From: Clostridia bacterium
GTDB lineage: Bacteria > Bacillota > Clostridia > Christensenellales > Aristaeellaceae
NCBI GenBank assembly: GCA_017469605.1
Contig: JAFUGB010000206.1
Location: 1 to 5,197, forward strand
Direction of reading: 5' to 3'
DNA: 5,197 nucleotides
In this document: piece by piece, positions 1 to 5,197 of the stretch
Layout: the number at the start of each line of letters is the position of its first letter
Position numbering within the stretch: position 1 is the first letter of the stretch
Made by a program: the position numbers and the translations under genes
Notes under the pieces: model-generated
The model's database searches: none
Seen by the model: the letters and a program-made list of their open reading frames with translations, nothing else
Told to the model about the DNA's origin: nothing

Positions 1-277
1 CCGCCCGGCAGGCGTCCAGGGAGAGCTGGCCCAGCAGAAAGCTGAATAGGCACAGATCATGGCTGCCGCCCGCCTTGCCCGCCGCCAGGCGCAGGATTTC
101 ATTCCGTACCCGGTCGGTATAGGACAGCGAAACAAAGCCCAGGGTTTTGACCCGGGTGGCAGGACCATGCCCCGTTATTTCGGTGAGGGCGGCATCCATG
201 CCGTCGGCGGAGGTGCCGCTCATCAGGCCGATGACCCGCAAAGTATCCTTTTGCCAAAGTTCTTGCAGTTTTCGCAT
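1..277 (-). CDS. anmK: Anhydro-N-acetylmuramic acid kinase, N-terminal part (cut by window edge)
   Basis: AnmK is a cytosolic ATP-dependent kinase of the ASKHA (sugar kinase/actin) fold. It opens the 1,6-anhydro ring of anhydroMurNAc and phosphorylates it, giving MurNAc-6-phosphate. The frame starts at ATG 277 and stays open to position 1, giving 92 residues of a protein that is usually about 370. Residues 15-28 read VIGLMSGTSADGMD, which matches the AnmK N-terminal signature G-x-M-S-G-T-S-x-D-G-x-D that forms the phosphate-binding turn; the usual Leu after GTS is Ala here. The later part (SYTDRVRNEILRLAAGKAG, then FLLGQLSLDACRA) fits the helical stretch that follows. The ribosome binding site AAAGGA (290-285) lies 7 nt before the ATG and overlaps the end of the upstream permease gene, whose TAA ends 4 nt before this start. 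It is therefore probably co-transcribed and translationally coupled with the transporter. The family call is secure; the C-terminal half is not visible. Confidence 0.93.
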   Translation of the reverse strand, partial: MRKLQELWQKDTLRVIGLMSGTSADGMDAALTEITGHGPATRVKTLGFVSLSYTDRVRNEILRLAAGKAGGSHDLCLFSFLLGQLSLDACRA

Positions 278-281
278 GGTT

Positions 282-1103
282 TTATCCTTTCACGCCGCCC
301 AGGGCGATACCTTCCACAAACTGCCGCTGCAGGAAAATATAGAGCACAAAGGGAAACAGGAAGGTGAGCGTGGCGCCGGCCATGACCATGCCGTAATTGG
401 TGGTGGAATTGCTTGCCAGGGTGGACATGGTAACGGGCAGCACGCGCATTTCCGGCCGGGTATTGATGATCAGCGGCCACAGAAAGTTGTTCCAGGCCGC
501 GTTGAAGGTAAAGATGGTCAGGGTGATCAGCGCGGGCTGCACCAGGGGCAGCACAATGGTGATGAACCGGCGTACCTCGCCGCAGCCATCGATTTCGGCG
601 GCCTCCAGCAGCTCATTGGGCACGGCCACCATGAACTGCCGCATCAGGAAGATGCCAAAAGCGCCCACCATGGGCAGGATCAGCGCGGCGTAGGTGTTGG
701 TGAGCCCGGCCCGGTTGATCATGACAAACATGGGGATGAGCACCACCTGCCCGGGGATCATCATGGTGGCCAGGTAGCCCTGGAACAGCGCTTCCTTGCC
801 GGGAACGGGCTTTTTTTCAAAACCGTAGGCCGCCATGGCGGAGGCGATATCCACCAGCAGGCAGGAGCCCACCACGGTGATGATGCTGTTTTTGAGCGCC
901 GTGCCAAAATCACGCTTGACGATGGCATACCAATAATTATACAGGCTGGGCCGCAGGTCGCGCAGCTTGATATACAGCGTTTCACTGTCGGTAAAGGATA
1001 CCGCCACCATGTAAACCAGCGGCAGCAGGCACAATATAGCAAACAGCGTGACCAGCACGATGCCCAGGACGGCGCCGGGAGTCAGGTTTTTCTTTTTCAT
1101 CAT
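282..1103 (-). CDS. Carbohydrate ABC transporter permease, MalG-like (CUT1, inner subunit 2)
   Basis: A 273-residue inner-membrane subunit of a carbohydrate importer (binding-protein-dependent permease family, MalG type). Hydrophobic segments are visible at about 12-35, 70-92, 108-130, 138-158, 188-212 and 240-260, the six expected. The cytoplasmic EAA loop that docks on the ATPase is clear at 167-190: EAA at 167-169, IDG at 171-173, and LP at 185-186. The C-terminus (QRQFVEGIALGGVKG) is the typical MalG-family ending, so the gene is complete. The start at 1103 is backed by AAGGAG (1117-1112) with 8 nt spacing; a second ATG follows directly at 1100. The start overlaps the stop of the upstream permease as ATGA, which implies translational coupling and a 1:1 heterodimer. 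The substrate cannot be read from the sequence; the neighbouring anmK, nagZ and amiE-like genes suggest an amino sugar or muropeptide sugar. Confidence 0.95.
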   Translation of the reverse strand: MMKKKNLTPGAVLGIVLVTLFAILCLLPLVYMVAVSFTDSETLYIKLRDLRPSLYNYWYAIVKRDFGTALKNSIITVVGSCLLVDIASAMAAYGFEKKPVPGKEALFQGYLATMMIPGQVVLIPMFVMINRAGLTNTYAALILPMVGAFGIFLMRQFMVAVPNELLEAAEIDGCGEVRRFITIVLPLVQPALITLTIFTFNAAWNNFLWPLIINTRPEMRVLPVTMSTLASNSTTNYGMVMAGATLTFLFPFVLYIFLQRQFVEGIALGGVKG

Positions 1104-2008
1104 GCGTCCTTCTCCTTGAAAAGCAGCGTCTGCACCATATGGATCAGCAGGATTACAATCAGCAGGCAGATGGCCACGGAGCTGGCATAGCCAAAGTTCT
1201 TATCCTGGAAGGCGAAGGTATAGATCACATAGGCCACGGTATAGGTGGATCGGCCCGGCCCGCCGCCGGTCATTTTATACACCAGGTCAAACACCTGGAA
1301 GGAGCCGATAATGCCCAGGGTGACGATCATATAGGTAATGGGCTTCAATATGGGCAGCGTGATGTACCAGAAGCGCTGGATCGGCGTGGCGCCGTCCACG
1401 ATGGCGGCTTCCCGCACGTCGGGGGGCACATTCATGACGCCGGCATAGTAAATCACCATGTAATAGCCTGTGTTTTTCCAGATGGCCACCACGGCCACGC
1501 TGGGCAGGGCGTACGCTTTTTTACCCAGAAAATTCACCGAATCAAAGCCCAGAAAATTCAAAAGCTGGTTGATCAGCCCGCCCTTGGGCTGGTACATGAT
1601 ATTCCAGACTGTGGCGGACGCGATGAGGGAAACGATGACCGGAATGAAGATGATACTGCGCATCAGGGAGCCGTAGCGGTTTTTCATCCGCTCGGCAATA
1701 AAGGCCGCAATCAGCAGCGACAGCGCGGTCTGCACCGGCACGGTGATCAGCACATATTTGACGGTATTGCGCAGCGCCTCGGTGAGCACCCTGTTGCTCA
1801 GCAGCTTGGCATAGTTATCCAGGCCGATCCACTGGGGCGGCGCGGCCATATTATACTTGGTAAAGGAAAAATAGGCGGACAAAAAAATGGGCACCACATT
1901 GAAGATCAGCATCAGGATGAAGCTGGGCGCAATGTAGGCCGCGCCGATCAGCGCCTGCCTGCGGCGGCGAGCGCTGGATTTTGCGCGCAGGGAAGGGAGA
2001 GCGGACAT
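1100..2008 (-). CDS. Carbohydrate ABC transporter permease, MalF-like (CUT1, inner subunit 1)
   Basis: A 302-residue membrane subunit that pairs with the MalG-like protein encoded just downstream. A basic N-terminus (RAKSSARRRR) precedes the first membrane helix at about 20-45; further helices lie near 83-105, 117-139, 168-190, 220-243 and 273-297. The EAA loop is at about 200-224 (EAAIVDG, then ITLPILKP). TGGGPGRST at 247-255 is the characteristic periplasm-facing motif of MalF/UgpA-type permeases. A longer frame begins at GTG 2017, but that GTG is part of the Shine-Dalgarno GGAGGTGA. The ATG at 2008 has 7 nt spacing from GGAGGT (2021-2016), so I place the start there, giving a product three residues shorter. 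The gene ends TGA at 1100, inside the ATGA overlap with the next gene. No ATPase gene is seen nearby; CUT1 systems of Gram-positives often borrow a shared MsmK/MsiK-type ATPase. Confidence 0.95.
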   Translation of the reverse strand: MSALPSLRAKSSARRRRQALIGAAYIAPSFILMLIFNVVPIFLSAYFSFTKYNMAAPPQWIGLDNYAKLLSNRVLTEALRNTVKYVLITVPVQTALSLLIAAFIAERMKNRYGSLMRSIIFIPVIVSLIASATVWNIMYQPKGGLINQLLNFLGFDSVNFLGKKAYALPSVAVVAIWKNTGYYMVIYYAGVMNVPPDVREAAIVDGATPIQRFWYITLPILKPITYMIVTLGIIGSFQVFDLVYKMTGGGPGRSTYTVAYVIYTFAFQDKNFGYASSVAICLLIVILLIHMVQTLLFKEKDA

Positions 2009-2015
2009 AAGCGTC

Positions 2016-2021
2016 ACCTCC
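2016..2021 (-). promoter_or_regulatory. Ribosome binding site that sets the MalF-like start
   Basis: The minus strand reads GGAGGT followed by 7 nt and ATG at 2008. The alternative GTG start at 2017 overlaps this site and would have no Shine-Dalgarno of its own. This decides the start in favour of 2008. The same bases can pair with the intergenic hairpin upstream (CCTCCGG at 2050-2044). Confidence 0.85.
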
Positions 2022-2024
2022 GGG

Positions 2025-2067
2025 AAAATGAAAGAAAAGGGCTCCGGAGGCAGCGCCGCCGGAGCCC
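2025..2067 (-). terminator. Intergenic GC hairpin with T-rich tail between binding-protein and permease genes (partial terminator or mRNA stabiliser)
   Basis: On the minus strand GGGCTCCGG (2067-2059) pairs perfectly with CCGGAGCCC (2047-2039). After one mismatch, a further GGC/GCC pairing closes a 3-nt loop. The stem is followed at once by TTTTCTTTCATTTT (2038-2025), a T-rich but interrupted tract. It starts 10 nt after the binding-protein stop codon and ends before the permease ribosome binding site. The shape is that of an intrinsic terminator, but its position inside an operon suggests partial termination, or protection of the upstream mRNA 3' end, so that the binding protein is made in excess over the permeases. 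This arrangement is well known after malE-type genes. The structure is directly visible; its efficiency is not. Confidence 0.75.
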
Positions 2068-2077
2068 CTGCGTTAAG

Positions 2078-3316
2078 TTACTGTTTGATCTGCTCCGCGT
2101 AATAGGCCATGGTGTTGTCCAGCACTTCCTGGGGCGTGAGGTCGCCCATGAACATCATCTGGATATTGGCCTGCAGTTCCTTTTCGAAGGAGGCCTTGCC
2201 CTCAAACTCGGACACGACATACACATCATCGATGTGCTCGCTGGTCAGGGCGTACAGGGTTTCATCCTTAACAAAGGTGGCGTCCTTGGTGAAGGGGGGC
2301 AGGTAGAACACTTCGCTGTGGAAGCGGTCCATTACTTCGCCGCTGGTGATCAGCGCCAGGGCCTTGGCAGCCAGTTCATCGTTGCCGCGTTCCTTGGCCT
2401 TGGAAGCGATGGCGAAGGAGTCGGTAGCGGTGCGGGCACCGTAACCGGCGGGGCCCTTCAGGGAGAAGAAGTATTCCCAATTGACGCCGTTGTTGGTGAA
2501 GGACTTGCCCTTGTTCAGATCCGCCACCACGAAGGCCAATTCGCCGTTGGCGAATTTGTCAATGGATTCACTTTCGGAAACGATGGTTTCATCAAAGATG
2601 CCCGCGTCGGCAAAGGACTTCAGGAATTCCAGCACCTTGAGGCCGGCTTCATTGTTGATGGCGATCTGGCCGTTTTCATCCAGCATTACGCCGCCGGCCT
2701 GGAAGTAATAGGGCCAGAAGGCCAGCATCAGCGCGCTGGTGCCGGTGGTGGCGCCCCAGTTCTGCAGGAAGGCCTGCTTGCCGGTCTTTTCCTGGATGGT
2801 CTTGCAGGCTTCCACAAAGGAATCCCAATCCTCGGGGAAGGCTTCGATGCCAGCTTCGGCCAGGATGTCGGTGTTGTAGTAGCCGATGGCCACGCCGTCA
2901 TCCATGGGCACGATCACATGCTCGCCGTTGGCGTCGATGGGGCCGGTGCTCCACAGAAGGTAATTGTCTTTCTGCGCGTCGGTGAGATAGCTGTCCAGGC
3001 CCAGCAGCAGGCCGGCCTGCACCAGGTCATAGTTGTCGGTAACGTATACCACGTCGGGGCCGTCGTTGTTGAGCAGGCCGGTATAGATGTTGGTGTTGTA
3101 GTCGCCCCAGGGCTGGATGGCCACCTTGACTTCGCAGTTGTTCTCTTCCTCAAAGGGGTCAAACACGCCGTCCCAGAAATCCTGGTCGGAAATGCCGTCG
3201 CCAAACTGGTACTGGGGGATCCATACGGTCAGGGTCTTCTTTTCGTCAGCCAGGGCGATGCTCACGCAGGAAATCAGCAGCGCGCAGGTCAGCAGCAATG
3301 CCACAAAACGCTTCAT
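2078..3316 (-). CDS. Extracellular sugar-binding protein of the ABC importer (family 1 SBP, MalE/UgpB type)
   Basis: A 412-residue solute-binding protein that would capture the sugar outside the cell and deliver it to the two permeases encoded downstream. It begins MKRFVALLLTCALLIS, a signal peptide with a basic start and hydrophobic core. Processing is ambiguous: LISC (14-17) fits a lipobox, which would anchor the protein as a lipoprotein, while ALA before DEKK (21-23) fits signal peptidase I. The mature part starts KKTLTVWIPQY, the usual first beta strand of family 1 SBPs. It continues with DVVYVTDNYDLVQAGLLLGLD (88-108), the YYNTDILAEAG segment (146-156) and PEDWDSFVEACKTIQEKTG (161-179), all typical positions of this fold; length is normal. 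The start at ATG 3316 has AAAGGAAG (3332-3325) with 8 nt spacing. It is the first gene after its own promoter and so probably the most strongly expressed. Ligand identity is unknown; many aromatic residues (W69, W187, WPYYF 201-205) could line a sugar pocket. Confidence 0.94.
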   Translation of the reverse strand: MKRFVALLLTCALLISCVSIALADEKKTLTVWIPQYQFGDGISDQDFWDGVFDPFEEENNCEVKVAIQPWGDYNTNIYTGLLNNDGPDVVYVTDNYDLVQAGLLLGLDSYLTDAQKDNYLLWSTGPIDANGEHVIVPMDDGVAIGYYNTDILAEAGIEAFPEDWDSFVEACKTIQEKTGKQAFLQNWGATTGTSALMLAFWPYYFQAGGVMLDENGQIAINNEAGLKVLEFLKSFADAGIFDETIVSESESIDKFANGELAFVVADLNKGKSFTNNGVNWEYFFSLKGPAGYGARTATDSFAIASKAKERGNDELAAKALALITSGEVMDRFHSEVFYLPPFTKDATFVKDETLYALTSEHIDDVYVVSEFEGKASFEKELQANIQMMFMGDLTPQEVLDNTMAYYAEQIKQ

Positions 3317-3341
3317 AGAGGATGCTTCCTTTCATTTATTT

Positions 3342-3355
3342 GGCGCTTTGGCGCC
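3342..3355 (-). promoter_or_regulatory. Small hairpin or operator-like inverted repeat in the 5' leader of the transporter operon
   Basis: GGCGC and GCGCC form a perfect 5-bp inverted repeat around a 4-nt CAAA loop (minus strand). It is flanked by A-rich sequence on both sides and lies about 7-20 nt downstream of the predicted transcription start. It could be a stabilising 5' stem-loop of the mRNA or a small operator for a regulator. The plus strand also shows it as two tandem copies of TTTGGCGC. No regulator family can be named from it. Confidence 0.45.
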
Positions 3356-3368
3356 TTTATTTTCCATT

Positions 3369-3397
3369 ATTATACCAAATTGCGCTGTCCGCGTCAA
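3369..3397 (-). promoter_or_regulatory. Near-consensus sigma-A promoter for the binding protein-permease-anmK operon
   Basis: On the minus strand TTGACG (3397-3392) and a perfect TATAAT (3374-3369) are separated by exactly 17 nt. The -35 box matches the consensus at 5 of 6 positions and the -10 at all 6. The predicted start of transcription is near 3362, giving a leader of roughly 46 nt before the binding-protein ATG at 3316. The -35 box overlaps the TGA stop of the hydrolase gene (3396-3394), and no terminator lies between the two genes, so read-through from nagZ-amiE can also feed this operon. Confidence 0.85.
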
Positions 3398-4458
3398 CCG
3401 CCCAGTCTGCCTGCCAGGGCAAAAACGGCCTCGTGCAGGGCACGGCGGAATTCCCAGGTGCCGTTCTCATTGGGGCCGGGATAGAACAGCCGGTTGGTCA
3501 GCGATACCACGCCCACATCGTATTCCCGGGAGAAATAGATGCCCGTGCCGGTAAACCCGGTATGTCCGCAGCCATGGGGGTAGCTGACGCCGGTCTGGAG
3601 GCCCAGGCCCCGGCCGGGGGCGCCGGGCTGCTGGCGCTGCGCGTCAATGAGCAGCGCGTCGTCGGCAGTCATATAGTATTGGCACAGCCGCTCGCAGGCC
3701 GGGGCGTCGGCAAAGATGCCCGCGTGGCCCGCCACGCCGCTGAAATAATACCAGCTGTTGCCGTCGTTGACCTGCCCCCGCACGGGCACGCCCCGGGGCC
3801 GGAAGCCGTCAAATACGACGCCGCGATCGGCGCACATCCTCTCTTCAATGGGATTGCCGTAGCAGGAAGGAATGATGGGCAGCGTGGGATCAGGCAGATA
3901 GGTCATTACGCCCAGCCCCAGCGGTTCCGCCAGGTCTTCCCGCAGGCATCTGTCCAGGGGCTTGCCCCGCACCTGCTCCAGCAGCTTGCCCAGCAGCATG
4001 AAATTGAGGTCGGAGTATACCACGCCCCGGGTGGGCTCGGTGTGCTCCAGGGCATGGCGCAGCACGGCGTAAAAATCCTCGCCGCGCCGGGAATAAAAGG
4101 GATACCAGGCCGCCAGGGTAGAGGTATGCGTCAGGAGCATAAACAGGGTTATTCCCGCCATGCGCCCGTTTAAATAGCGATCCCCTGCTATTGGAGGCAG
4201 GTAATCACTGATTTTCCCCTGCAGGGACAGCCGGCCCGCGCTGATCAGGCGCAGCACCTGGGTGGCCGTGGCGATCTTGGTGACGCTGGCCATGTCAAAC
4301 ACGGCGTCCTCCCGGGCGTCCCCCACCCAGGCGGCGGCCAGCGTTTCATGGCTGCTGAACACGCGCACGCAGGCCGAAGGGAAATACCCCGCCGCCTGAT
4401 ACCGCGCCGTAATATCCGCGATTTCGCGCTGCAGGCGCTGTTTGTCAATGCTGCCCAT
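3394..4458 (-). CDS. Serine beta-lactamase-fold hydrolase, YbbE/AmiE-like (candidate N-acetylmuramyl-L-alanine amidase)
   Basis: A 354-residue serine hydrolase of the beta-lactamase/class C family. Numbered from the chosen start, the nucleophile motif is S58-V-T-K61 in DMASVTKIATA, the second motif is Y148-S-D150 (VVYSDLNFMLLG), and the third is H299-T-G301 in GHTGFTGTG, replacing KTG as is common in this branch. The LLTHTS segment and GVAGHAGIFADA also fit the family. The longest frame starts at ATG 4464, but AGGAG (4470-4466) is only 1 nt from that ATG and 7 nt from ATG 4458, so I use 4458. There is no signal peptide or membrane segment, so it is probably cytosolic. It overlaps the end of nagZ by 14 nt. 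In Bacillus subtilis a YbbE-type hydrolase (AmiE) sits beside NagZ and cleaves the MurNAc-L-alanine bond; I infer the same role from context. A D-Ala carboxypeptidase or esterase cannot be excluded. Confidence 0.85.
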   Translation of the reverse strand: MGSIDKQRLQREIADITARYQAAGYFPSACVRVFSSHETLAAAWVGDAREDAVFDMASVTKIATATQVLRLISAGRLSLQGKISDYLPPIAGDRYLNGRMAGITLFMLLTHTSTLAAWYPFYSRRGEDFYAVLRHALEHTEPTRGVVYSDLNFMLLGKLLEQVRGKPLDRCLREDLAEPLGLGVMTYLPDPTLPIIPSCYGNPIEERMCADRGVVFDGFRPRGVPVRGQVNDGNSWYYFSGVAGHAGIFADAPACERLCQYYMTADDALLIDAQRQQPGAPGRGLGLQTGVSYPHGCGHTGFTGTGIYFSREYDVGVVSLTNRLFYPGPNENGTWEFRRALHEAVFALAGRLGG

Positions 4459-5197
4459 ATGCATGCTCCTGTTTGAATTTCAGGATCCGGTATACGCTTT
4501 CATCAATGCGGCTTTCGGCCAGCTCGCCGTTTTCGACGGCCCACACCACACCGTCAAAGGCTTCAAAATAATCGTAGGGCATGAGCAGGATATCAGCCCC
4601 GGCCCGCAGGCAGGCAATGCAGGCTTCGGAGGAGGAATACTTTTCCTGAACAGCGCCCATGGACAGGGCGTCGGTGATGATCAGGCCCTTGAAGCCCAGC
4701 GCATTCCGCAGCTTTTCGGTGAGCAGCGTATGGGACATGGTGGCGGGCTCGCTGCTGCCGGTAACGGCGGGGGCGGCGATATGCGCGGTCATGATCAGCT
4801 CGGTCCCGGCGTCAATGCCCGCCTGGAAGGGGATCATTTCACAGGCGCTGATCTCCTCCCAGCTCTTTTGGGTTTCGGCGTAGCCGGTATGGGTATCGGC
4901 GGCGGTATCGCCGTGGCCGGGGAAATGCTTCAGGCAGGAGGCCACGCCGCTTTCGTGAAGCCCCGCGATCACCTGTTCCACCATGCGCGCCGCCAGCGCC
5001 GGATCGCTGCCAAAGGCGCGGTCGCCAATCACCGGGTTCAGCGGATTGGTATTCACATCGGCCACCGGGGCGAAATCCATATCAAAGCCGTAGGCATGCA
5101 GGTATTCACCGATGGTTTTGCCCACCTGGTACGCCTGCCGCGGATCGCCCGACGCCGCGATCTCTCCCATGGAGGGGAACTTTTCCACCCGGAAACC
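4445..5197 (-). CDS. nagZ: GH3 beta-N-acetylglucosaminidase (NagZ type), C-terminal part (cut by window edge)
   Basis: NagZ removes the GlcNAc from GlcNAc-(anhydro)MurNAc and its peptides during cell-wall recycling. The frame is open to 5197, so the 250 residues seen are a C-terminal piece and the true start lies outside; the first residues, GFRVEKF, look like the end of the conserved D-x-E-G-G-x-R-V motif. Landmarks in fragment numbering: DFAPVADVNTNPLNPVIGDRAF from about 41; KHFPGHGDT at 90-98; then D101-T-H103, the Asp-His dyad that serves as general acid/base in NagZ-type enzymes; and T-D176-A-L-S-M, where D176 is the catalytic nucleophile. All key residues are present. The protein ends shortly after the barrel (RIDESVYRILKFKQEHAYGQH), so it lacks the extra C-terminal domain of the secreted B. 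subtilis NagZ and resembles the one-domain cytosolic type. The TGA at 4447-4445 lies inside the next gene. Whether a signal peptide exists cannot be seen. Confidence 0.94.
   Translation of the reverse strand, partial: GFRVEKFPSMGEIAASGDPRQAYQVGKTIGEYLHAYGFDMDFAPVADVNTNPLNPVIGDRAFGSDPALAARMVEQVIAGLHESGVASCLKHFPGHGDTAADTHTGYAETQKSWEEISACEMIPFQAGIDAGTELIMTAHIAAPAVTGSSEPATMSHTLLTEKLRNALGFKGLIITDALSMGAVQEKYSSSEACIACLRAGADILLMPYDYFEAFDGVVWAVENGELAESRIDESVYRILKFKQEHAYGQH
4466..4470 (-). promoter_or_regulatory. Ribosome binding site that sets the hydrolase start
   Basis: AGGAG on the minus strand lies inside the nagZ coding end. It leaves 7 nt to ATG 4458 but only 1 nt to the in-frame ATG 4464. Normal spacing therefore favours 4458, removing the first two residues (Met-His) of the longer reading. 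Confidence 0.8.

Noticed and set aside
147..1190. A 347-residue plus-strand open frame rich in His and Gln
   Set aside because: Antisense to the MalG-like permease and anmK, whose motifs and ribosome binding sites are clear. Its length reflects codon bias only.
2009..2017. GTG start at 2017 for the MalF-like permease
   Set aside because: The GTG is part of the Shine-Dalgarno GGAGGTGA; ATG 2008 has proper spacing from it.
3340..3366. Plus-strand intrinsic terminator formed by GGCGC/GCGCC followed by TTTATTTT
   Set aside because: No plus-strand gene precedes it, and the 5-bp stem is weak. More likely part of the minus-strand leader.
1139..3484. A 781-residue plus-strand open frame, very rich in His, Gly, Gln and Asp
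   Set aside because: It runs antisense across three well-supported genes, has no domain I recognise and has a composition typical of the reverse complement of GC-biased coding sequence. A shadow frame.
3322..4173. A 283-residue plus-strand open frame
   Set aside because: Antisense to the serine hydrolase, which carries all three active-site motifs; no ribosome binding site or recognisable domain on the plus strand.
1..5197. CRISPR array, tRNA or rRNA genes, insertion sequences, prophage or defence genes
   Set aside because: No spaced repeats, no clover-leaf or rRNA signatures, no transposase or defence-type domains; the window is almost entirely filled by the six metabolic and transport genes.

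Overview
The window comes from a moderately G+C-rich bacterial genome, and every supported gene lies on the minus strand. Strong GGAGG-type ribosome binding sites, an SBP-dependent CUT1 transporter with no ATPase beside it, and a YbbE/AmiE-type hydrolase next to NagZ point to a Gram-positive, probably an anaerobic Clostridia-type Bacillota. The lineage is inferred from style, not from a marker gene.

Layout in the direction of transcription (high to low coordinates): (1) 5197-4445, the C-terminal 250 residues of a GH3 beta-N-acetylglucosaminidase of the NagZ type, cut by the window edge; (2) 4458-3394, a serine beta-lactamase-fold hydrolase resembling YbbE/AmiE, overlapping nagZ by 14 nt; (3) a 77-nt gap with a near-consensus sigma-A promoter (TTGACG, 17 nt, TATAAT) and a small hairpin just after the predicted start of transcription; (4) 3316-2078, an extracellular sugar-binding protein; (5) a 60-69 nt gap with a strong GC hairpin and T-rich tail; (6) 2008-1100 and 1103-282, MalF-like and MalG-like permeases joined by an ATGA overlap; (7) 277-1, the N-terminal 92 residues of anhydro-N-acetylmuramic acid kinase (AnmK), starting 4 nt after the MalG-like stop and cut by the other window edge. 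No gap reaches 300 bases.

Together this looks like a cell-wall sugar recycling locus: NagZ removes GlcNAc from GlcNAc-(anhydro)MurNAc compounds, the AmiE-like enzyme may detach peptide from MurNAc, the ABC importer brings in the sugar, and AnmK turns 1,6-anhydroMurNAc into MurNAc-6-phosphate for MurQ (not in the window). The most interesting idea is that a CUT1 ABC importer here does the job AmpG (or a MurP-type PTS) does elsewhere, with anhydro-muropeptide processing in the cytosol. The enzyme families are well supported by motifs; the transporter's substrate is inferred from gene neighbours only.

Two start codons were set from ribosome binding sites rather than by taking the longest frame (the hydrolase at 4458 and the MalF-like permease at 2008). 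Long plus-strand open frames across the window are antisense shadows of these genes.
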